Made by a program: the position numbers and the translations under genes. The notes below the pieces were generated by a model. It had not been told where the DNA came from and made no database searches. It saw only the letters and a list, made by a program, of their open reading frames with translations. Of a DNA stretch of 34,015 nt, positions 15,303 to 22,270 are shown one piece after another. Every line of letters starts with the position of its first letter. Positions within the stretch are counted from its first letter, which is position 1. The stretch is from contig JAQGHM010000287.1 of the NCBI GenBank assembly GCA_028291615.1, positions 1 through 34,015 on the forward strand, written 5' to 3'. The stretch comes from Phycisphaerales bacterium. Lineage in GTDB: Bacteria; Planctomycetota; Phycisphaerae; Tepidisphaerales; Tepidisphaeraceae.

Positions 15303-16436
15303 ATGGAAGTCCCAAACAAGCTTCGCCAGACGATCCCGCAAAAGATCCGCGTTGCCCACGTTGCCGGACAGTTAGCCGTCGGCGGGATGGAGAAGCTGTT
15401 GGTGGAGTTCGCCCGGCATGCGGACCGATCGCGATTCGAGCTCTCCTTCATCTCGCTAGGCGATCGCGGACGGGTGGCCGAAGAGATCGAGGCATTGGGC
15501 TGGCAGGTCGAAACGATGGGGGAGCCGCGGGGATTTCGACCATCGATGATCTTTCGACTGGCGGGGTTATTTCGCCGCTGGCAGGTGGCGGTGGTACATA
15601 CTCACAACGGGCGACCCCTGATGTACGGCGGGCCGGCGGCGCGACTGGCGGGCTTGCCCGGCGCGCTGCACACGCGACACGGGCAGCAGCATGGCGCGGG
15701 CCGGCGCGAACTGGCGCGGTTCCGTCTGGCAACGCGACTGGTCGATCGCGTCGTCTGCGTGTCAGCGGACAGCATGCTGCTGGCAGCGGCGAGCGGAGTA
15801 GCAGCAGAGAAGCTGCGAACGGTTGCGAACGGAATTGACCTCTCACGGTTCGGCTACACCGGGCCGCAGCCGCACGGGCCGGCAGTGATGATCGGCCGGC
15901 TTAGTCCTGAAAAAGATCCCTACAACCTGATCCGTGCCGCCGCGCTGGTGATTGAGGAAGAGCCGGGCTTTCGCTTGCAGGTGGCCGGGGACGGCGCTTG
16001 CCGAGCCCCCCTGGCAGCACTGGCGCGGGAACTGGGAATTGCAGATTTCGTGGAGTTCCTCGGGGAAATTCGCGATGTTCCCGCGCTCCTGGCGCGGGCG
16101 TCGATGTTCGTGTTGCCATCGTTGACCGAGGGGATTTCGCTGACCCTGCTGGAGGCGATGGCGCGGGGTTTACCGGTGGTCGCGACATCCGTGGGGGGGA
16201 CGCCCGAAGTGGTCGAGGATGGGGCGAGCGGACTATTGGTCGCGGCACAGTCACCCGCCGAACTCGCGCAGGCGATGCTTCGGGTTTATCGCCATCCACA
16301 ACGGGCGCGGCTCATGGGATTAGCGGCGCACCATCGCGTGACGGCGCATTTCGACGTGCGGCGGATGGTCGCAGAGTATGAAGAGCTTTACCAGGAATGT
16401 TTAAGCCGCCCGCGCATCGGCGCGCTGGCTGCTTGA
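15303..16436 (+). CDS. Family 4 glycosyltransferase
   Basis: A 377-residue GT-B protein. The N-terminal domain begins at RVAHVAGQLAVGGMEKLLVE, a loop also seen in glycosyltransferases that accompany exosortase/EPS loci, then VVHTHNGRP and LHTRHGQQHG. The C-terminal domain has AVMIGRLSPEKDPYNLIRAA, LQVAGDGACRAPL, VEFLGEIRDVPALLARA, and VLPSLTEGISLTLLEAMARG with the E-x7-E pair, then VVATSVGGTPEVVEDG. AGGAA at 15291-15295 lies about 8 bases before ATG 15303. It opens the second block, whose third codon positions are more often G than in the genes just upstream. It ends IGALAA, the closest in this locus to the ssrA-type LAA ending. Confidence 0.9.
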   Translation: MEVPNKLRQTIPQKIRVAHVAGQLAVGGMEKLLVEFARHADRSRFELSFISLGDRGRVAEEIEALGWQVETMGEPRGFRPSMIFRLAGLFRRWQVAVVHTHNGRPLMYGGPAARLAGLPGALHTRHGQQHGAGRRELARFRLATRLVDRVVCVSADSMLLAAASGVAAEKLRTVANGIDLSRFGYTGPQPHGPAVMIGRLSPEKDPYNLIRAAALVIEEEPGFRLQVAGDGACRAPLAALARELGIADFVEFLGEIRDVPALLARASMFVLPSLTEGISLTLLEAMARGLPVVATSVGGTPEVVEDGASGLLVAAQSPAELAQAMLRVYRHPQRARLMGLAAHHRVTAHFDVRRMVAEYEELYQECLSRPRIGALAA

Positions 16437-17845
16437 GGAACTCGCGTTTGATCGGTCAGTTCGTCCATCGTCACCTGTTACTCCCGGCGTTTGAGAGCGG
16501 TCTCAAACGCCGCAAGACGCTGCGCTACTGGGCGGAGCTCGAGCGGACGCAATGGCTCAGCGCCCGCGAACTGGCCGACCGACAACTGGACGCGCTGCGG
16601 GGGTTATTGTCGCACGCATTCCGCAATTGTCCGTACTACCGAAGCGAGTGGCTGCGCCGCGGATTGGATCCAGCGAAGGTGCAGTCGGCGGCGGACTTTT
16701 CCCGCTGGCCGGTCATCGACCGTGAAACGATCCGCGCAAATCGATTTGAAATGCGGTCGCGAGGGGCAGGCCTCGGACTGATTTCCAAATCCACCGGCGG
16801 CTCAAGCGGCGTGCCGCTGCACTTCGACCTGGATCACCGGAGCAACGATCGGCGGATGGCATCGTGGCACCGCGGTTACGCCTGGGCTGGCGCGGGGCCG
16901 GGCACTCGGCAGCTTTACCTCTGGGGCGCGCCGCTGAGAGCGCGCCGGCCGTTGAAGCGTTGCAAGGATCGCCTGTACGACTGGCTATACCGCAAACGCG
17001 TCTTCAGCTCATTCGACATGAGCCGCGAGCGCGAGGACGCCTTCGTCCGCGAGCTCAATGCCACGCGGCCGGATGCGATCGTGGCCTATACCAACCCGCT
17101 GTATGAGTTGGCGCGTTCGCTGATCAAGCGCGGGGTGCGGGTCTATTCGCCAAAGTCGATTGTCGTAGGGGCTGAGAAGCTGCACGGCTTTCAGCGCGAG
17201 ATGATCGAGCGCGCGTTCGGCGCGCCGGTGTTCGAGACCTACGGATCGCGCGAGTTCATGCTGATCGGCGCCGAATGCGATCGGCATACCGGGCTGCACC
17301 TGACGCAAGAGAACATGCGGGTCGAGGTGCTGGACGATGACGGCTGGCCGACCGCGCCCGGCGCGGAGGGGAATGTCGTCATCACGGATTTGTACAACTA
17401 CGGCATGCCGTTCATCCGTTATGCGAACGGCGATCGCGCGATCGCGAGCGGCGCGGGCATGTGCGCATGTGGCCGGGGATTGGCGCTTCTAAAGCAAGTG
17501 ACAGGTCGCCGGCTCGATATGCTGCGAACGCCGGACGGGCGGCGGATCGCCGGCGAGTTCTTTCCGCATCTGATGAAAGACTTCGCAGCCGTTGCGCGGT
17601 TTCAGGTGGTGCAAGAGCGCATCGACCGAGTGGAACTGCGCGTGGTGTTGATGTCACCGCTGGGGCCAGCGGAGCGGCGTCACTTGGAGGGGCGCGTGCG
17701 CGACACCCTGGGCCCAGCGATCCGATTCAACCTGACGGAAGTGACGGAAATCCCGCTCACGGCCGCGGGCAAGCTGCGCGTGGTCATCAGTCATGTGACC
17801 GATGAATTGCACGAGACGAAAGCGGGTACGTTATGTGCGGCATAG
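16397..17845 (+). CDS. CapK/PaaK-like adenylate-forming enzyme
   Basis: A 482-residue member of the phenylacetate-CoA ligase/CapK branch of the ANL superfamily. Visible motifs are LLSHAFRNCPYYRSEW near the N-terminus, the P-loop SKSTGGSSGVPLHF, FETYGSREFMLIGAEC (A5 region), VVITDLYNYGMPFIRYANGD (A7) and VTGRRLDML (A8). CapK proteins are common in capsule and exosortase-associated polysaccharide clusters, but their substrate is not established. A CMCACGRG segment has the two cysteines often seen in PaaK relatives. ATG 16397 overlaps the preceding gene by 40 bases; TTG 16433, giving a TTGA overlap, is an alternative start. It overlaps the amidotransferase gene by 13 bases, implying coupled expression. 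Ends LCAA. Confidence 0.87.
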   Translation: MFKPPAHRRAGCLRNSRLIGQFVHRHLLLPAFESGLKRRKTLRYWAELERTQWLSARELADRQLDALRGLLSHAFRNCPYYRSEWLRRGLDPAKVQSAADFSRWPVIDRETIRANRFEMRSRGAGLGLISKSTGGSSGVPLHFDLDHRSNDRRMASWHRGYAWAGAGPGTRQLYLWGAPLRARRPLKRCKDRLYDWLYRKRVFSSFDMSREREDAFVRELNATRPDAIVAYTNPLYELARSLIKRGVRVYSPKSIVVGAEKLHGFQREMIERAFGAPVFETYGSREFMLIGAECDRHTGLHLTQENMRVEVLDDDGWPTAPGAEGNVVITDLYNYGMPFIRYANGDRAIASGAGMCACGRGLALLKQVTGRRLDMLRTPDGRRIAGEFFPHLMKDFAAVARFQVVQERIDRVELRVVLMSPLGPAERRHLEGRVRDTLGPAIRFNLTEVTEIPLTAAGKLRVVISHVTDELHETKAGTLCAA

Positions 17846-19788
17846 CCGGGATTATCCGATTCGATGACCGGCCCGCCGACGTGGCGATGCTGGCGCGGAT
17901 GAGCGGGCGCGTCGCCCACCGCGGGCCCGACGGCTCGGGGATCTACGCGGCCGGTCCGGTCGGGCTGGCGCACCGGCGATTGAGCATCCTCGACACGTCG
18001 GCGGCGGCGCACCAGCCGATGTGGGACGCGGAGCGGACCGCGGCCATCTCATATAACGGCGAGGTCTACAACTACAGGGAACTGCGCGCGAGCCTCGCCG
18101 CGCTGGGGCATCGCTTCGAATCCACCGGCGATACGGCGGTGCTGCTGGCGGCGTGCCAGACGTGGGGCGTGCCCGAGGCGGCGCGGCGGGTCAACGGGAT
18201 GTTCGCCTTCGCTTATTGGGACGCGCGGCGCCGGGAGATGTGGCTCGTGCGGGACCGCGTGGGAATCAAGCCGCTGTACTACCATTGCAGCGCCGAGCGG
18301 GTGCTGTTCGCGTCGGAGATCAAGGCGCTGCTGGGCGAGGTGGACGCGCAGCCGGACGAGAACGCGCTGACGGCGCTGCTGATGCGCATCCCGCTTCACG
18401 ATCCGAACACGCCGTTCAAGGGGATCCGCGCCGTGGAGGGGGGCCAGGCGATCCGCTTCGACGCGGCAGGGCGCGTCGAGCCGCGGACATACTTCTCCTT
18501 GGCCGACGCTGTGGACCCGGAGTTGTACGCCAGCGTGGATCGCATGTCGGACCGCGATGTGGTGTCGATGGTAGACGAACGGGTGCGTGAGAGCGTGGCA
18601 TTGCACGCGGCGAGCGACGCGCCGGTGGGGACGCTCGTCAGCGGCGGGGTGGACTCCGGGCTGGTGTCTAGTTTGGCCGGGGCCCACCTGCCGGGGTTGA
18701 ACGCTTATCACGCGGACGTCGAGGGGCCGTGCAGCGAGTTGGCGTGGGCGCGTGAGACGGCGCGGGAGGCGGGGTTGCCCCTGCGCGTGCTGAAGCTGAC
18801 GCATGAGGGCTACGTGCGGGCGCTGCCGCAGGTGACGTATTTCAACGAGTGGCCTGTCTGTCTGCACCCCAATACGGTGCCGTTTCATCTGGTATGTGGC
18901 CTGGCGGCGCGGCGGGGGGAGAAGGTGCTGCTGACCGGTGAGGGGGCGGACGAGTTATTCGGGGGCTATGCGATCTTCCGTGCCGCCGCGCGGCGGCGGC
19001 GGTTGGACTTGTGGCGCCGACGGCTTTGTAGCGTGCTGGGGGGCGTCGGCCTGGGGCGGGTGGGGCGGCTCGTCGAGTGGGCGACGCGCGGCGAAGGTGG
19101 CAGCGCCGGGATGCGGTCGGCGGCGGCGACGATGCTCTCTCGCGGCCGGTCGCTATTACCCGTGCATGCGGCCCAGGAGGCGTACGGTTTCGTGGCGGAT
19201 CCCGTCGAGCGGGAATTTCACGCGGACTTATTCGGATCGCTGCACGGCTACCTGCAATCGATCCTCTGGCGCAACGACAGGATGGGAATGGCGGCGGGCG
19301 TCGAGAGCCGCGTGCCGTACCTCGAGAACGAGCTGATTCGCTGCGCGCTGAACCTGCCGATGCGATTCAAGCTGCGCGGACGGACGGACAAGTGGGCGCT
19401 GCGGCGCGCGGCCGAGCGGCGCCTGCCGCGCGCCCTGAGCCGGCGGCCCAAGATGGGCTTTCCGGTGGACGCCCGGACATACGTGCGGCCGCCAGCGGCC
19501 TTCTTCCGCGGGGGGTTTGTCGAAGGCGTGATGGACATCGGCCCGCGACAGCTTGAGGCGTTGGCGGCGCACCAACCGGATTCGTACTTCGACCTGATGA
19601 CCGCGGAATTGTGGGGGCGGATGTTCTTCGGCGGGGAAGCGGCGGACGCGCTCTCCGAGCGGCTGTGGTCTGCAGTCGCGGACACGGTAGCGCCGCGACC
19701 ACTGCCCGAGCGGCGGCCGCCAATCCGATTGGCTGCGCCGATCGGGGTTAACGCGCTCAGGCCAGCCCTGCTCGCGGAGGCGGCGTGA
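17833..19788 (+). CDS. asnB: Asparagine synthetase (glutamine-hydrolysing)-like amidotransferase
   Basis: A 651-residue AsnB-family protein. The class II glutaminase domain starts MCGIAGIIRF with the nucleophilic Cys2, followed by RGPDG (30-34), RLSILD, SYNGEVYNYREL and RDRVGIKPLYY. The synthetase domain has the PP-loop LVSGGVDSG (269-276, ending Gly where AsnB often has Ser or Val) and LLTGEGADELFGGY (367-379); the MGMAAGVESRVPYLEN and RRPKMGFPVD segments follow. AsnB makes Asn from Asp, but paralogues in polysaccharide loci are thought to amidate other carboxylates, such as uronic acids or peptide-like substituents. Which applies here is inference. ATG 17833 overlaps the CapK-like gene by 13 bases; the stop region overlaps the next gene. 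Ends AEAA. Confidence 0.9.
   Translation: MCGIAGIIRFDDRPADVAMLARMSGRVAHRGPDGSGIYAAGPVGLAHRRLSILDTSAAAHQPMWDAERTAAISYNGEVYNYRELRASLAALGHRFESTGDTAVLLAACQTWGVPEAARRVNGMFAFAYWDARRREMWLVRDRVGIKPLYYHCSAERVLFASEIKALLGEVDAQPDENALTALLMRIPLHDPNTPFKGIRAVEGGQAIRFDAAGRVEPRTYFSLADAVDPELYASVDRMSDRDVVSMVDERVRESVALHAASDAPVGTLVSGGVDSGLVSSLAGAHLPGLNAYHADVEGPCSELAWARETAREAGLPLRVLKLTHEGYVRALPQVTYFNEWPVCLHPNTVPFHLVCGLAARRGEKVLLTGEGADELFGGYAIFRAAARRRRLDLWRRRLCSVLGGVGLGRVGRLVEWATRGEGGSAGMRSAAATMLSRGRSLLPVHAAQEAYGFVADPVEREFHADLFGSLHGYLQSILWRNDRMGMAAGVESRVPYLENELIRCALNLPMRFKLRGRTDKWALRRAAERRLPRALSRRPKMGFPVDARTYVRPPAAFFRGGFVEGVMDIGPRQLEALAAHQPDSYFDLMTAELWGRMFFGGEAADALSERLWSAVADTVAPRPLPERRPPIRLAAPIGVNALRPALLAEAA
19776..19780 (+). 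promoter_or_regulatory. Ribosome binding site inside the amidotransferase end
   Basis: GGAGG lies 7 bases before ATG 19788 and only 4 before GTG 19785, favouring ATG 19788, which overlaps the preceding TGA by one base. Confidence 0.65.
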
Positions 19789-20981
19789 TGCGCGTGCTGG
19801 CGGTGACCAATCTTTATCCGAACCCGTATCAGCCGCATCGCGCACCGTTCAATCGCCAGCAGTTGCGGGCACTGGCGGCGCAGCATGAACTGGCGGTGAT
19901 CGCGCCAATCGCGTGGACGGACGAACTGATGCTCCGGCGGCCCGGCGGTGCGGGGTTAATGCCAGGCAGGCGTGCGATCTGCGACGGCATGGCGGTGGAT
20001 CACCCGCTCTATCTGTTTCCGCCGAAGGTATTGCGCGGGTGGTACGGGCATTGTTTTCGCGAATCGATCCGAGCCCGATTCATGGATGCGGTCGAAGAGA
20101 TTCAGCCTGACGTGATTTACGCCACATGGGCCTATCCCGACGGCTGGGCGGCGGTGGAGCTCGCGCGCGAGGCCGGGCTACCAGTGGCCGTGAAGGTGCA
20201 CGGCTCAGACATTTTGCTGCTGGGCGGTCGCGGCGGGCGGCGGAGGCGGACGATCGAGGTGCTGAGCCGCGCGGACGCCGTCGTCGCGGTCAGCCGTCAT
20301 CTCGCCGGACAAGTGGCGGCGCTCGGCGCCGACGCGCAGCGCGTGAGCGTCGTCTACAACGGAATCGATAAGACCTTGTTTCATCCGGGAGAGGTCGCGC
20401 CACCAGAGAGAAACGATGAACCGCCGCTGGTGCTCTACGTGGGCAACCTGCTGCCCGTGAAAGGCCTCGACGTACTGATTGATGCGTGCGATCGTTTGGC
20501 GCGGCGCGGCGTACATTTCGATTGCCGGCTGATCGGGCAAGGGCCGATGAAACGCGCAATCGAGCGGCAGATCCGCGAGCGCAGCTTGGAAGATCGGGTG
20601 AAGCTGCTCGGCCCGCGACCGCTGGAAGAACTGCCCGCGTGGTATCGCAAGGCGAACTTGCTCGTGCTGCCGAGCCGTTCTGAAGGCGTGCCCAACGTGG
20701 TGCTCGAAGCGCTGGCGTGCCGCACGCCCGTGGTGGCGACGCGCGTGGGCGGGGTGAGCGAGATTATCGGCAATGATGGCTTGGTGGCGGCGGGGGATGC
20801 CGCAGCGCTTGCGACCGCAATCGAGGCCGCGCTTATGCGAAAACGTGAAACGATTGCGCCGAAATTCGTGCCTCCCGGCTGGGACGAATCCGCCGCGGCG
20901 CTGGGCCGAGTGCTGCAAGGATTGACCCGCCGTTCGACTCGACTGGCCAGTGAAGAGGGAGGCGCCCGCCGCGCGGCGTGA
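19788..20981 (+). CDS. Family 4 glycosyltransferase (TuaC-like)
   Basis: A 397-residue GT-B protein. The N-terminal domain has MRVLAVTNLYPNPYQPHRAP, TWAYPDGWAAVELAREAGLP, VKVHGSDILLLG and RADAVVAVSRHLAGQV; the C-terminal domain has LVLYVGNLLPVKGLDVLIDA, RLIGQGPMKRAIERQIRER, VKLLGPRPLEELPAWYRKA and LPSRSEGVPNVVLEALACR with the E-x7-E pair, then VVATRVGGVSEII. This arrangement resembles the TuaC-type GT4 enzymes. No membrane segment. Its stop overlaps the next gene's GTG by four bases (GTGA at 20978). Ends RRAA. The donor sugar is not determined. Confidence 0.9.
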   Translation: MRVLAVTNLYPNPYQPHRAPFNRQQLRALAAQHELAVIAPIAWTDELMLRRPGGAGLMPGRRAICDGMAVDHPLYLFPPKVLRGWYGHCFRESIRARFMDAVEEIQPDVIYATWAYPDGWAAVELAREAGLPVAVKVHGSDILLLGGRGGRRRRTIEVLSRADAVVAVSRHLAGQVAALGADAQRVSVVYNGIDKTLFHPGEVAPPERNDEPPLVLYVGNLLPVKGLDVLIDACDRLARRGVHFDCRLIGQGPMKRAIERQIRERSLEDRVKLLGPRPLEELPAWYRKANLLVLPSRSEGVPNVVLEALACRTPVVATRVGGVSEIIGNDGLVAAGDAAALATAIEAALMRKRETIAPKFVPPGWDESAAALGRVLQGLTRRSTRLASEEGGARRAA

Positions 20982-22270
20982 TCCAATTGTTGATGACGTT
21001 AAGTCTTTATCTTCTGCCGCCACTTCCGCTAGGCATCGCGTTGGCGATATGGCAGATGCGCCGCCGCGGATTGGATCGGTGGTTGGGCGGCTACGTCCTG
21101 CAATCGCGCCGGCGGCGCGCGGTGCAGCGGGGCGAAGAGGTCCACCTGCTGCTCTGCATGGCCGATCACTTCGAGCCGCGCTGGGGTGACGCTTCGGATG
21201 CAGTCGCCGAAGCGCGGGTCGCGCGGTGGGTTGATGAATATCCGCGGCTGTTCGATCCGTTCCGCGACGCCGACGGGCGCCCGCCGCGGCACACGTTCTT
21301 CTATCCGATCGATCAGTACGAGCCCGCGCCGGTGGATTCGCTGGCGGAGTTGTGCCGCGCGGGCTTCGGCGAAGTGGAGATTCACCTTCACCACGACCAC
21401 GACACCGCCGAGAATCTGCGGCGAACGCTGTTGAAGTACAAGCGCCTATTCGCCGAGCGGCACGGCCTGCTCGCGCGGCGCCGCGATACCGGCGAGGCCG
21501 CATATGGGTTCGTCCACGGAAACTGGGCGCTGGACAACTCGCGACCCGACGGGCGATGGTGCGGCGTCAACAATGAGCTCGACGTGCTGCACGAGACCGG
21601 TTGCTACGCGGACTTCACGCTGCCCTCAGCCCCGAGCCCCACGCAGACGCGGACGATCAACAGCATCTATTACGCGGCAGGCGATCCGGCGCGTTGCAAA
21701 TCACATGACCGAGGCACGGCAGTGGGGACGGGCGTACCTTCGTCGAATGCGCTGATGTTGATCCAGGGGCCGCTACTGCTGGCGTGGAAGCACGGACGCC
21801 GGGGCCCGCGACCCGCGATCGAGAATGGTTGCGTGCAACTTGGGCAGGCACCGACTGAACCACGCCTCGGCCTGTGGTTGAAGGCACGCGTCGGCGTGCC
21901 CCAGCGCCCCGATTGGTTCTTCGTGAAACTGCACACGCACGGCGCCACCGAGGCCAATCAGCAGGTGCTGTTGGGCGATCCAATGGTGCGCTTCCACGAG
22001 ATGCTGGCGCGGCGGGCGCGAACGGATTCGAAATTCCACGTTCACTACGTGACCGCGCGCGAGATGTACAACCTCGCCCGCGCGGCGGAGGCGGGATGGG
22101 ACGGAAGCGTCGAAGCGGCACGCGACTTCGAACTAACAGCCGGCACGCACCGGCCCAGCTCAAATTGCCACGCGATCAGAATCCACTATTCCGCAACAGC
22201 CGCCCCGTCTCCCGCGGCGGTGGCACTCGTCCCGGCAATCTGCTGCAAATCACCCATCGATTCAGAATAG
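20978..22270 (+). CDS. Divergent NodB/polysaccharide-deacetylase-like protein
   Basis: A 430-residue protein with an N-terminal membrane anchor (about 3-26, MTLSLYLLPPLPLGIALAIW) and a His/Asp-rich catalytic-looking domain: CMADHFEPRWG (D63, H64), HTFFYPIDQYEP, VEIHLHHDHDT (133-143), YGFVHGNWALDNSRPDG (177-192), CYADFTLPSAPSPTQT and VKLHTHGATE (316-324). The TFFYP...EIHxHxxxD order recalls NodB-fold deacetylases and related hydrolases, but the canonical motifs are not matched exactly. This may be a periplasm-facing deacetylase or lyase acting on the polymer; I do not know its activity. GTG 20978 gives a GTGA overlap with the GT4 gene. The last 85 bases are antisense to the end of the convergent DUF4132 gene, so the tail from about residue 403 could be poorly conserved. 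Ends DSE. Confidence 0.7.
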   Translation: MIQLLMTLSLYLLPPLPLGIALAIWQMRRRGLDRWLGGYVLQSRRRRAVQRGEEVHLLLCMADHFEPRWGDASDAVAEARVARWVDEYPRLFDPFRDADGRPPRHTFFYPIDQYEPAPVDSLAELCRAGFGEVEIHLHHDHDTAENLRRTLLKYKRLFAERHGLLARRRDTGEAAYGFVHGNWALDNSRPDGRWCGVNNELDVLHETGCYADFTLPSAPSPTQTRTINSIYYAAGDPARCKSHDRGTAVGTGVPSSNALMLIQGPLLLAWKHGRRGPRPAIENGCVQLGQAPTEPRLGLWLKARVGVPQRPDWFFVKLHTHGATEANQQVLLGDPMVRFHEMLARRARTDSKFHVHYVTAREMYNLARAAEAGWDGSVEAARDFELTAGTHRPSSNCHAIRIHYSATAAPSPAAVALVPAICCKSPIDSE

